From Adineta vaga (lineage: Eukaryota > Rotifera), in contig CP075492.1 in the NCBI GenBank assembly GCA_021613535.1, positions 2,666,001 to 2,730,000 of the forward strand: 64,000 nucleotides of DNA, in the 5' to 3' direction. Under the pieces are notes generated by a model. That model saw nothing but the letters and a program-made list of their open reading frames with translations. It made no database searches and was not told the DNA's origin. Of this stretch, positions 53,550 to 64,000 are shown one piece after another; the stretch's first letter is position 1, and each line of letters begins with the position of its first letter. The translations under genes and the position numbers were made by a program.

Positions 53550-54731
53550 ATGCGATTTCTTCGATTTCTTTTATTTGCTTTGATTTCTTTTCATTCCAAT
53601 ATCCATGGAAAGAAAACTTATTCAATCAGAAATGCAAATGTAAAGATTATTCCAAATAGTTTTTATCAACCAGGATATTATAAACATTTCCTTGGTAGTC
53701 TTTTCAATATACAATCTTTATCAGATTGTATATATCAATGTCATGAAAATGAATATTGTCGAACAGCTATTTATTCATTCCAATCATTCATCTGTTTATT
53801 ATATGAAGAATTTAGTTTTCTTGGACAGATTCTTCCATCAACAGATCAATCGTTAATTAGTTTTTCATATTGTCCAGATCAATCAATCAATGAACTGACA
53901 CATGTTTGTTATGGTTCACAACTTCTATCTTCAGTAGCAATTGGAGATCTTTTTGATCAAATATTTGTTCAAACACCGATTGCAACATTTCCAGCATATG
54001 CACGATCATCGACATGGTCAACTACAATGGTTATATTTGCACCTATGTGGGGTGTTGATGTCTATTCAGCACATGATATTAATAATGATTATGTACGAAT
54101 GAAAAGACAAGCAATTGTACCTAACATAACTATTTTATCAATTGATTCAGATGATTTAGATTATTTTGCAATTGTTGAATCTTCTCCTGGAAGATTATAT
54201 CTGAGATCAAATTCAATGAATCAAACAATTTATCCAACAAAAATAAGAGGAACATGTATGTCTGATCAATATGTTGTTGTAATTCCATATTTCTCAACAA
54301 ATCAGACACTCTATGTTTATCATAAATTCAATAGAAGTCAAGCTTTTCTTTTACCATCACCTGCTAATGGTGTTGTGACTTGTTTAATATTAAATCAACG
54401 ATTATATATAGTTGGTTATCCACCAGATCCACCAATTCAATCAATACTACTCGATCCAAATCGAACAATAAATAACTATTCAATTGTTCTGAAAACAAAT
54501 CAGTGTCTACAAGCATTATATCCGTTAAACGTTGATTCATCTGGAAGATTATATAGTGTGTGCTTAAATAATACTGCTACACATATGATGATATTTACAA
54601 TAGATGGAACAATTCTTTCAAGAATTTATCATTCTTTTTTCAATTATACACAACTTGGAATAAAATTAACAAAATATCGTATTCAATATGCTGGAAGCAA
54701 TGCGACAAGTACAAATATTTATGAATTCTAA
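53550..54731 (+). CDS. Secreted PAN/apple-domain protein with propeller-like C-terminal region
   Basis: Single exon, 393 aa. Signal peptide MRFLRFLLFALISFHSNIHG. A PAN-type Cys pattern lies at about residues 55-110 (SDCIYQCHENEYCRTAIY, FICLLYEEFSF, SYCPDQ). The C-terminal ~270 residues form repeated beta-strand segments without NHL consensus (ILSIDSDDLDYFAIVE, VVVIPYFSTNQTLYVYHKF, PLNVDSSGRLYSVCLN), with many N-glycosylation sites (NIT, NQT, NRS, NYS, NNT, NYT). No membrane anchor, so an extracellular glycoprotein; PAN domains bind proteins or carbohydrates. A telomere-like hairpin follows 42 bp after the stop. Exact function unknown. Confidence 0.75.
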   Translation: MRFLRFLLFALISFHSNIHGKKTYSIRNANVKIIPNSFYQPGYYKHFLGSLFNIQSLSDCIYQCHENEYCRTAIYSFQSFICLLYEEFSFLGQILPSTDQSLISFSYCPDQSINELTHVCYGSQLLSSVAIGDLFDQIFVQTPIATFPAYARSSTWSTTMVIFAPMWGVDVYSAHDINNDYVRMKRQAIVPNITILSIDSDDLDYFAIVESSPGRLYLRSNSMNQTIYPTKIRGTCMSDQYVVVIPYFSTNQTLYVYHKFNRSQAFLLPSPANGVVTCLILNQRLYIVGYPPDPPIQSILLDPNRTINNYSIVLKTNQCLQALYPLNVDSSGRLYSVCLNNTATHMMIFTIDGTILSRIYHSFFNYTQLGIKLTKYRIQYAGSNATSTNIYEF

Positions 54732-54772
54732 GCAAAATTTTTCTTCTCGTAAAGCGTTTTAATATAACGTCA

Positions 54773-54834
54773 TGAGGGTGTGGGTGAGAATGACGAGACA
54801 GCATAGAGATCTCTAAATCTTACCCACACTCTCA
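54773..54834. repeat. Hairpin between convergent genes
   Basis: TGAGGGTGTGGGT (54773-54785) and ACCCACACTCTCA (54822-54834) form an inverted repeat with one mismatch. It sits exactly between the stop codons of the PAN gene (54731) and the ABC transporter (54842), where it could act as a shared 3'-end/termination structure. Confidence 0.65.
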
Positions 54835-54841
54835 ATTTCTA

Positions 54842-57800
54842 TTAGCTTTGAGAGTTTTCAGCAACCATCCATAATCGATAATATTCATTTTTTTGTGCTA
54901 GTAAACTTTCATGCGAACCTTGTTCCGATATATGACCTCGATTAAATACAAGAATTTGATCACAATGCTGAATAGTCGTTAAACGATGTGCAATAGTCAA
55001 TGATGTTTGATTTGAGATAGATCTTTGAACATTATCAAGTGCTTGTTGAACGAGCTAGAAAAAGAAATAAATAAAAATAACGTGTTAAAAATCTCTTACT
55101 TTTTCGGATATATTATCAAGAGCAGCAGTAGCTTCATCACATAGAAATAGAATTGGTTTACGAAGAAGAGCTCGTGCAATTGCAACACGTTGTCGTTCAC
55201 CTCCACTCAATTGTGAACCTTTGGAGCCACATATTGTTTCATAACCCTATATAATAATAAACAAAGTTAGAATTATTTAGACGTAACAACCTACCTTTGG
55301 CATATTAACAATAACATCATGTATATTCGCAAGTTTTGAAACATGATAAATTTCTTCATCGGTTACTGTTCGTTCCAATTGACCATAGGCAATATTATCT
55401 CGTATACTTAGATTAAACAGAACAGGTTCTTGTTGAACAACACCAATAATAGATCGTAACCATTGAATATTAAAATCACGTAAATCATGACCATCGAGTA
55501 GAATAGAACCTTTTCGGGGATCATAATAGCGAAGAAGAAGACTAACAACCGTCGATTTTCTATATATAGAAATATAAATATGAGTATTTCTTTCATGGGA
55601 TAAACTTACCCATAACCTGATTTTCCAATCAATGCAGATGATGTATGTGGTAAACAAGTATAAGAACAATCTCGTAATACTAACTTGTTCTGACGCATTG
55701 GATAAGAAAAATAAACATTTTTGAATTCAATTCTACCTTTAATCTGATCATTTGTCTATTAATAATAACATACAACTAACAAAGACTATTTTAAATAAGA
55801 AGATCTTACCAAAATGATACCTTTGTTTGTACTAATAGAAGGATCTAGATGATTGTCGTTTAATCAATGAAAAGATTCGTAGAGCTGCTGTTCGAGCTTT
55901 GGAATATTGAGGCATCATTGAAATACTTTGACCAACTGCTGTAGCAGCAAAAGTAATAACAATAAATATTCTAAAGGGAAAAAAAACGTCTAAAAGTTTT
56001 CTCTATAATTTAATTTCTACCGAAAAACTTCATCGACAGTCATTTCATTATTTTCAACTAATTTTGAACCATAGGTAAATGTTGCGATATGTAAAAAGAA
56101 AATTAAAGAATTTGATATACCATAACCGATAGCTCGTAGATGAATTTTAGGAAGAAAAGCACTAGATGACAATGAATTAAAACGACATTTTAGTTCAAAA
56201 TTACTTACGAAAAACTCTTATTAAATGCATTTTCAAATATTTCAATGAAATATTCTTCACATCCAAGTGACACGACAGTACGTATCTTATTAAATACTTC
56301 AGTTGCACACTATATTATAGTAGAGTCAAAATAGAAATGCATAGCAAAGAAAAATAATATGAACCTGTGCTCCTTGATCAGCCCAATTATTTGCTGATTT
56401 TGTTTTACCTGATTTCGACTGACTTTGTCCTTGTAAAAGACCGGAAAAAGCCATTAAAGGAGCAAAACAAAACATAACAAATGCTAATTTCCATCCTGCT
56501 TGAAATGAAATAACAATAGCTGTTACAAGAGCACCGACTGCTTGTAAGATTACTCCTATTCGAATTCCTGATAGGCCCTAGAAAAAGGCTCATTTATATC
56601 TAACCAATCATGTAGAGTATTCTTACTTTCAATGCTGATGCATCTGCCGAAAGTCGCGTAGTTAAAGCACTCACAGAATTTTTTTCCATATCAAAAAAGC
56701 CGATTTCTTGTCGAAGCATCGCTGAAAATGCCATTAGACGCATACGTTTAGTCAATCGTTCTCCTGAGACAGCAAATGCCCATATCATAGTCCATATAAA
56801 CATTCCATCGATTAGATGTAAGAAGAAAATGATTAAAGCAAGATTACGTGTTTGTTGAATTTGATTATCGAGATCAGTATTTGCATATTGATGATAAACA
56901 GATGAAAAAATAACACCAACTATTGGTTCAGTTGCACCAGCTAACATAGCAGCAACTGTACCAAAGATAATATATATCCATTCTGATCGATTAAAGCTAA
57001 GTAAACGAATAACTAAAGATCGATGATTACAACACAATCTTCTATTCTGTTTTGGTTTGGTAATAGATTGTTCATTGATATCTTCCATTACTTGGAGTTC
57101 ATCGAGATCTATTGAACTTGATAATGATGATGTTGTTCTCACTATAAGAATAAAGAATAAGTTTTATTTAAAATTTTCAATTGCATTCAGATTGATACTT
57201 ACAATTATTATTATTTAGTTCATGTTCAGAAATGATATCTTCATTAGGAATTTCTGTATTTAAAGTCAGTTCCTGTGCTTTGACCAATTGGAAGTAATGA
57301 TCTTCATTATGCATAAGTTGATCATGTGTACCAATTTCCACAATACCTTTGTGATGTTTCATTGTTATGATTAAATCAGCATTACGAATAGTCGAAAGAC
57401 GATGTGCTATAATAATTGTCGTACGACCTAATTTAGCTTGATTGAGAGCTTGTTGAACAATTCGTTCACTAGCATTGTCTATAATAACATATATAATCAA
57501 TAGAAATTTATTTTAGTATACCTAATGCTGAAGTTGCTTCGTCAAGAAGAAGAATCTTTGGATTGCCAACAAGTGCTCTTGCAATAGCTAGACGTTGTCG
57601 TTCACCACCAGACAATTTCTCATCAACAATGGTATTATAATTCTATTTATTGATGTAAAAACACTATTATAAGGAAATAATGTACAAATATTTAAAATTA
57701 TACTTGATCAAGTTTATTCATAATAAATTCATGAATATTTGCCATTTGACAAGCTTGAATTATTTCTTCTAATGTTGCATCTTCTTTTCCAAGACGAATA

Positions 57801-59978
57801 TTATCTTCGATGGAAATAGAAAATAATACTGGTTCTTGATTAACAATACCGATATTCGAACGAAGCCAAGCAAGATTTAATGATTCAATCGAATGATTAT
57901 CAATAAGAATCTTCATTATTGGATACGAAAAAAAGAAGATCAATCTATCTGTTTCAAGAAGAATTGAACTTTAATTACCTGACCCGATTTCGGATCATAG
58001 AATCTGAGTATCAATTGAATAATGGTACTTTCTATAATAAGATACAATATAAGATAATACTGAGGAAATATAACATGATTATGAAATATTACTTCCACAA
58101 CCTGTATCTCCAACAATAGCAACCGTTTGTCCTGCTACTATTCTAAAATTCAAATCTTTAAAAACCTATAAATTCAACAGTTTTGTATTCATAAGAATAG
58201 CAATCAAAATAGACTAACTTCAATATTACGAGATGGAAATTGAAATTGTACATGTTTAAATTCAATTGAGCCAACAAATGAATTCAAAATCTGACCAGTA
58301 TTGGACGATGAATCAATCGTAGATTTCTAAAATTTCATACAAATGACATTATATATATATATGATATTTTGAATAGAATTGTATCTATTACAATACCTGT
58401 TCGAGTAACTGTAAAATAACGTCGAATGTTCCGATTGATTCAGCAATGTATTGAATATTTGGAGTAAGTGTTGCTACACACATGATTGATGTTAAACTAG
58501 CCATAAAAATCTAATATGAAAGAATAAGAGAAAACAATCAATAAGAAAATATTTCTTACCACAATCAAATTTCCAGCAGAATACGCTGAAAACAAAACGA
58601 GATATGTAAGACATGATTGACTTTAATATATGATTATACCTGTGCATTCCGATCGTAATAAATATGGACCATACCATGCAGCTAATGCAAAAATAATTCC
58701 AACAGTTGTATTGGTTACGGCGACAAAGTCCAATAATAACACCTTTACGAATTCCTATTTTATATACTTTATTTAAACTATTTTCATATCTAAAATTAAT
58801 TTTGAATGAACAAAAAAATAAGAAATCGGAATTTCTTCGAAAAATTTACCTATTTTCCTCAGTTTTTTGTCCATTAAAAGCTGTTACCGTACGTATTGCA
58901 TCCAATACTTCATGGACAATTGTATTTGTTTCTGCACAGACTTTCGCTTCTTTAGTAGCAAATTTGACAATACTCTAGATATAAAAGAAATTAAATACTT
59001 TCTTATAATATATGTATAAGATATAACATACCTTAATAGTGATATTGAATGCAATGATAATCAGAGGAGCAATACTGATAAAAACAAGCGTTAATTTCCA
59101 ACCTTTGATTAAAGAAAAGACTACACAACCAATAGCTCTTGCCACTGATGAAATGAATTCAATCATTTTATCTGACATGCCCTCTTTGATTTTATCTAAT
59201 TCTTCAATAAGATGATTACTCAAAGAACCTGTACTCTGTTGATCAAACCATCCGATATTTTCATGTAAAATATGACGAAATAAAAGAAATCTAATATGAA
59301 GATACAGATCATAAATATATAACTATTCTTATACCGTATACGTCGAATTTGACGTTCAGCTGATGTTAACCAACAAGAAAAACAAAGCCAATAGAAGAAA
59401 ATATTTAAAAAGCCAAGTATCAAATACCATTTGAGAACGGCAAAAATTTCTTCATGTGGCCGTATGTTTAGATTTAAAATTTGAATACTATTGAGAAAAT
59501 AAAGAAGATGTTTCGTGTTCGTGAGATTCGCTACACTGAGATCTTACCATCCAGAAGAGCCTTGCTGGAAAAGGCTACTATTTGAAAAATTTCCTCCATT
59601 TTGTGTGTGAATACTCTTGATTTTACTATAATCTATCATAATATTAGCAACTTTTTGATAGACTTGAAGCATTACAGGAAATATAACTGCTATTGCCAAA
59701 GCAGCTAAGAAACCAATAGATAAGAGAATAATGTCAAATTTATCAGCAAATCCAAACTGTAATAAATAATACCATATGAAATACTTCAAATTAGAATATT
59801 TTACAAATCAGTTTATACCAATTCATGAACTTTTCGTATTCTTCTTTGTGATGTTTCGGATATAGTAAGTTTCTTTCTCTTGAAGAACCTGTATATACGC
59901 GTCATTAATCATAGATAATATCAGTGCGAATTTGATTTCATATTGTTCTTACCCGTTGATTTGACAACAAAAACGCAT
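54842..59978 (-). CDS. ABCB (P-glycoprotein)-type full ABC exporter, one frameshift
   Basis: Multi-exon, TMD1-NBD1-TMD2-NBD2. Start ATG 59978 ([15 protein letters not shown]); first exons 59953-59978, 59819-59888, 59548-59756 and 59335-59487 join in frame with short introns. NBD1: Walker A GDTGCGKST (split by an intron near 58090), signature [15 protein letters not shown], Walker [14 protein letters not shown]-loop [11 protein letters not shown]2 starts after an acidic/Ser linker ([19 protein letters not shown]). NBD2: Walker [45 protein letters not shown]; stop at 54842-54844. At about 55845-55865 the frame changes by one base ([13 protein letters not shown], then [13 protein letters not shown]), which would remove NBD2. 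Either a recent lesion or a sequence error, as all other motifs are intact. ABCB exporters extrude lipophilic compounds or peptides. Divergently paired with the NRPS gene. Confidence 0.8.
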
Positions 59979-60813
59979 ATTGAACCAATAGAGAGAAATA
60001 TTAAGACGCAAATGAATGAGTTGAAATTGAAATGTTTCTGTGAGAAAGGAAGAGAAATCAAGATTAACAATGACGCAGTCAATTCTTTTCTTCCATATTT
60101 CGATGTTTCAATTTTCAACGACGCCAAAAAAATGACGTTGTTGATATTTATATAAAATATCTGTCATTTGTTTTATGCGCAGAAAAGAAACGACAAATGT
60201 CCTGAAAAAGAAAAGGAAGTGATTCTAACGTATAAATATGTTCTGAAATAACAAAACCAGTATAATGTTGTTAGTAAGTACACTACATAGAGAACTAGGA
60301 GTATATAAGCATATTTTTCTTCTTGGAATCGTTCTCTTGAGAAAAAAAATATTCTCATAATTTACATGAAAACATATGAAGCAGTATACTTCAATCCAGG
60401 TAACGCTTTATTAACAAGAAGCTTGATAGAGTATAAGATCCCTATAAAATTCTTGATCAAATATATTATTTTTGCAAGTAATAAAAATCTCATTAATAAA
60501 TTCGGTAGTTGAATGTCTGATTGATTGAGTATAAAGTCACTGAGGAGAAATTAAGAGAAAAAGAAAAATCTCATTCAGATATTCGCAGCCATCTCAACTA
60601 TATAAATAATGTGAATGGTTGAAATGATCTGCAGAAAAATGATTCTGCTGTTGTGAACATTTCTAGACATATTCTTCCCATTTTCACTCACTTATAGTAA
60701 CAGAAAAACATATCATAATTTAAAGGGATCTACATTATCCCCGATTTGCGAGATATGTGACACAGTTCTTATTTCAAACACGTTTTTTTTCTTCTTTTTA
60801 GTAATCTACGACA
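59979..60813. promoter_or_regulatory. Divergent promoter region between ABC exporter and NRPS
   Basis: 835 bp between two divergent start codons. No coding features of its own. TTTTTAGTAATCTACGACA just before the NRPS ATG includes an acceptor (ag at 60799-60800), implying a 5' UTR intron. No specific operator recognised; the bidirectional role is inferred from gene arrangement only. Confidence 0.4.
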
Positions 60814-63800
60814 ATGAATTCTAATAGTCTTCGCTTGACTAGTGAAAAGATCGATGATGAAGATTTTGCTGAACGTTTCTGTCAAGTCGCATGTAATCCA
60901 ACAGCGATTTGTATCATTCCTGATGAAACTTTCGGAAATCCATCAGAATATACTTATGGAACCATATATGATATGGTTTGTCAATTTCAACAAGAATTAC
61001 AAGCTATGCTTATCGAACCGAAAGGACTGATTGCTATTTGTATGGAACGAAGTGTTAATATAATTATAAGTGTATTAGCTTGTCTTCTTCGTCGATCTCC
61101 ATTCTTACTCATCGAACCATCTACACCGATGGCACGTCTTAAAATTATACTCAATGATGGAAAACCTGTATTATTAATTACTGATGAACAATTTTCAATT
61201 ATTCGTACTGATTTACCTACTTCAATGATTATTCGTTCCTATAAAGATATACAAAATCAAGAACATAAATCAAATGTTCATAAATCACTCGAAATACATT
61301 CATGTGATGATATAATGTATATTATGTATACATCAGGTTCAACTGGACAACCAAAAGGAGTCATAGTACCTTATCGAGCAATGTATAATCGATTTCGATG
61401 GATGTGGAAAGCTTATCCATGGACTACAAATGGTGTACAATTATGGAAAACATCAGTAGTATTCGGTGATTGTATATGGGAAATGCTTGGTGCTCTACTT
61501 TCTGGTGTGCCAACTGTCATAGGTTCTGCAACTACCGTTCGTGATCCATGTTTACTATTAAAATTAATTGAACAAAAAGCTATTACACGTATTACACTGA
61601 TTCCAACGATGCTTTCCTCTTTACTCAAACTATTACCTACAATGTCGGAATCGTGTATTCAATCATTGCGTTATGTTATTGTCAGTGGTGAAGCATTACC
61701 AAAAGCTGTATGTAAACAATTTTTATCATTATCATTAAATGCTCTCCTACTTAACCTATATGGTTCTACTGAAATTGGTAATGATGCAACATATTATGAA
61801 GTACGTCATGTAAATGATGAATATGATACTATTCCTATTGGAAAAACCATTACTAATATGTATTATAAGATTGTTAATGATGAATTATGGATAGCTGGTG
61901 ATGGACTTTGTCGTGGCTATTTAAATGATACTGAAAAAACAGCATGTAAATTTATATGTGATATTGATGGAAATCGTTATTTTAAAACAGGTGATTGTGT
62001 ACGTGAATGTATTCAAATCGGTGAATTGTTATTTTTTGGTCGAATTGATAATGTACAAGTCAAAATTCGTGGAGCACGTGTTGAATTGGAAGAAGTAGAA
62101 GCTATTTGTATGCAACATCCTTTAGTTCAAGAATGTGCTTGTTTTGTTCATGAAAAAAAAGCTCAATTGATTGCAATTATATATAGTACATCATCTGAAT
62201 TGTTGACAAATGAACTTCGACAATGGCTTTCTGAACAATTACCTGAATTTGAAGTACCATCTGTATTCATTTTCGTAAATGAACCTTTGCATCGAACAGC
62301 AAGTGGAAAAATTGATCGTAAACATTTAATTATTACATATGAAAATTGGAATAATGACAAGAATTCGAAACAACCTGTAATCAATACTTTAAACGATCAA
62401 AATGTAGAACGAATCATAAATTTATGGTGTAAAACATTAGAAATTTCAAAAATCAATCATTTAACATTTACTGAACTTGGTGGTCATTCACTTCTTGCTA
62501 TTCAACTTCAATGTGACATTCAATTTGAATTTAATATTCACGTACCGATCGAACAATTTTTTTGCCATACAACTCTTGATAATTTAATTGAATTTATCAA
62601 TCAATCAACACCGAAACAATCCATTTCTTTACCAAGTAAAAATGATTGTGAAAAAGTTCCATTAACACTTGTTCAGAAAAGTATCTGGATTGCCGATGAA
62701 CTTCAGAATAATCTGACAACACCAGTTTATACTGTAACGTGTGCATTCGAAATTTTATCCAATGATATATCAAATGAACGAATCAAGAAAGCAATTTCTA
62801 TTCTAATACAACGACATGATAGTCTACGTACAATTTTTTCTCGTGATACATCCGGTGAAATGTATCAAACAGTTACACTATTAAATAGTGAACATTTAAC
62901 TATAGCTGATAAAAGTATCTATCAAGAAATTACATTTGAAGATATCAATGAAATTGATCAAATCTTAAATCAATTATCGAAACAAAAATTTTATCTCGAT
63001 CAACCTCAACCACTTTGTCGATTTTATCTTTATTTAAATGCCAATTGTCGAATACTTGCAATTGTACTTCATCATCTCATCATTGATGGTTGGTCAATTG
63101 ATATTTTAACACATGATTTAGAAGCAATTTTATTAGAACAAAATCTTCCACCGATTACAATGCAATTCTATCAATATGCCATAATGGAACGTGAACTAAG
63201 TGCTTCAGCATATGATGATGATCTCATTTATTGGAAAAAACAATTAAGTAATGGAATGTTAACAGCAACACGTCTTCTTCATGATCATGAACCATTATCC
63301 ATAGATAATTCAACAATAGGACGTGTTCAAATCATATTTCCATCTGATATAACGAATTTAATTTATAATATATGCAAAGATAAAGATGTAACACCATTTA
63401 TGATCTTACTAACAACATTTGGTTCATTATTAACACGTTATACACAAGAAACAGATATAATCATTGGTACTCCTGTAGCAAATCGTACTCGATCAGAAAT
63501 CGAACATACTATTGGCATGTTTACAAATATGTTGGTATTACGAATGGACTTATCAACAAATCCTAACTTTAATGATCTATTATCTCAAACAAAAAAGACA
63601 GTACTCGAAGCATTTACTCATCAATCGTTACCATTTGTTAGTTTGTTAAGTGCACTTGAATATAAACAACGAAATCAATATCAAGATACATTCTTTCAAA
63701 TTATGTTAGCCTATCAAAATGTTGGAAATAAATCAAGAAATATCTTCCGAAAAATGACAATACATGAACAAACGGCGAAATTTGAACTTGATGTTCAAAT

Positions 63801-64000
63801 ATGGCCAGAAGCAGATAGTATGTTAATTGAAGCTTATTTTCGATTGGATCTTTTTAATACGAATACAATTGAACGATTTCTTGAACATTGGCTTCAACTT
63901 ACACGTTCAGCTTTATCTAAACCAATAGATTCACATATTCATTGGCCAATGACAATAACGAATGAAATATTATCAATTTCATCTCAAGAATCGAATAGAA
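60814..64000 (+). CDS. Nonribosomal peptide synthetase (A-T-C..., partial)
   Basis: One uninterrupted frame of 1062 codons from ATG 60814 to the right edge. Adenylation domain: A3 YTSGSTGQPKG (about residue 170), A4 FGDCIWEM (61462-61485), A5 LYGSTE, A7 YFKTGD, A8 GRIDNVQVKIRGARVELEE, A10 ASGKIDR. Carrier domain with the phosphopantetheine serine in LGGHSLLAIQL (about 62476-62508). Condensation domain from VPLTLVQKSIW-like sequence with the active-site HHLIIDGWSID (about 63070-63100), later IIIGTPVANRT and IGMFTNML. It starts with an A domain, as in initiation modules. NRPSs are bacterial/fungal enzymes known as horizontally acquired genes in bdelloids. The gene is intronless as far as seen, but with host-like AT-rich codon use. 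The product cannot be predicted. Confidence 0.9.
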   Translation, partial: MNSNSLRLTSEKIDDEDFAERFCQVACNPTAICIIPDETFGNPSEYTYGTIYDMVCQFQQELQAMLIEPKGLIAICMERSVNIIISVLACLLRRSPFLLIEPSTPMARLKIILNDGKPVLLITDEQFSIIRTDLPTSMIIRSYKDIQNQEHKSNVHKSLEIHSCDDIMYIMYTSGSTGQPKGVIVPYRAMYNRFRWMWKAYPWTTNGVQLWKTSVVFGDCIWEMLGALLSGVPTVIGSATTVRDPCLLLKLIEQKAITRITLIPTMLSSLLKLLPTMSESCIQSLRYVIVSGEALPKAVCKQFLSLSLNALLLNLYGSTEIGNDATYYEVRHVNDEYDTIPIGKTITNMYYKIVNDELWIAGDGLCRGYLNDTEKTACKFICDIDGNRYFKTGDCVRECIQIGELLFFGRIDNVQVKIRGARVELEEVEAICMQHPLVQECACFVHEKKAQLIAIIYSTSSELLTNELRQWLSEQLPEFEVPSVFIFVNEPLHRTASGKIDRKHLIITYENWNNDKNSKQPVINTLNDQNVERIINLWCKTLEISKINHLTFTELGGHSLLAIQLQCDIQFEFNIHVPIEQFFCHTTLDNLIEFINQSTPKQSISLPSKNDCEKVPLTLVQKSIWIADELQNNLTTPVYTVTCAFEILSNDISNERIKKAISILIQRHDSLRTIFSRDTSGEMYQTVTLLNSEHLTIADKSIYQEITFEDINEIDQILNQLSKQKFYLDQPQPLCRFYLYLNANCRILAIVLHHLIIDGWSIDILTHDLEAILLEQNLPPITMQFYQYAIMERELSASAYDDDLIYWKKQLSNGMLTATRLLHDHEPLSIDNSTIGRVQIIFPSDITNLIYNICKDKDVTPFMILLTTFGSLLTRYTQETDIIIGTPVANRTRSEIEHTIGMFTNMLVLRMDLSTNPNFNDLLSQTKKTVLEAFTHQSLPFVSLLSALEYKQRNQYQDTFFQIMLAYQNVGNKSRNIFRKMTIHEQTAKFELDVQIWPEADSMLIEAYFRLDLFNTNTIERFLEHWLQLTRSALSKPIDSHIHWPMTITNEILSISSQESNR

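Noticed and set aside
59921-60127. Alternative N-terminal ORF for the ABC exporter (MASLKIETSKYG..)
   Set aside because: Its frame is phase 1 at the donor while the next exon needs phase 2; ATG 59978 gives the matching phase.
1-64000. CRISPR arrays, operons, ribosome-binding sites, tRNA or rRNA genes
   Set aside because: Spliced eukaryotic genes throughout; no regularly spaced repeats, and no convincing tRNA or rRNA sequence was recognised by eye.

Overview
The window looks like part of a bdelloid rotifer (Adineta/Rotaria-type) nuclear genome. It is strongly AT-rich. Most introns are 45-95 bp GT..AG. The gene families are typical of that group: secreted NHL-repeat proteins, arginine-type ADP-ribosyltransferases, FG-GAP/VCBS proteins, lineage-specific 7TM receptors, Ser/Thr-rich type II membrane proteins, and genes of bacterial type (LicD-like, PQQ-type sugar dehydrogenase, NRPS). 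The taxon is inferred from family content and gene structure, not from a database search.

Layout. 0-4.2 kb: an edge exon fragment, an ART gene, a 7TM receptor with an in-frame stop, and a PAN-like/NHL gene broken by at least three frameshifts, all on the minus strand. 4.6-9.0 kb: three tandem plus-strand units (A, B, C) of an unrecognised family with one transmembrane (TM) segment at each end of a Cys-rich ectodomain. 9.4-13.4 kb: a small Gly/His-rich gene, a degenerate partner, and a five-exon DUF389 membrane protein. 14.7-16.7 kb: a decayed gene. A 440 bp repeat lies on either side of this stretch (10.5 and 17.3 kb). 17.9-35.2 kb: an intact NHL gene, a GT25-like glycosyltransferase, an intact 7TM receptor, LicD-like, EEP-family, mucin-like type II, B-box and sugar dehydrogenase genes, plus small ORFs.

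37.0-46.7 kb holds the most striking locus. Three more units (D, E, F) of the two-TM family are joined by phase-1 introns with no start codon available for the third. The reading frame then continues into a seventh TM segment and an FG-GAP/VCBS ectodomain. A ~2 kb element with long inverted repeats sits inside the VCBS part. I read D-E-F-VCBS as one giant gene: three two-TM modules in a row plus a beta-propeller. The A-B-C cluster repeats the three-module plan, with its B-C junction apparently broken. I found no previously named family that matches these modules.

47.3-50.6 kb: a decayed hAT transposon with terminal inverted repeats (TIRs) and an imperfect 8 bp target duplication. 51.5-53.0 kb: an ART-LRR fusion broken by two frameshifts. 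53.5-54.7 kb: a secreted PAN-domain protein. 54.8-60.0 kb (minus): a full-length ABCB-type exporter with one frameshift just before its second nucleotide-binding domain (NBD). It is divergent from an NRPS gene (A-T-C domains) that starts at 60.8 kb and runs off the right edge; the two may share a promoter region.

Recurring themes are: (1) many multi-exon paralogous surface proteins; (2) several genes disabled by single-base shifts or stops beside intact neighbours; (3) short intergenic hairpins built on GGGTGTGGGTG-like sequence, mostly just downstream of genes. Splice sites were assigned by eye from GT/AG context and frame continuity.
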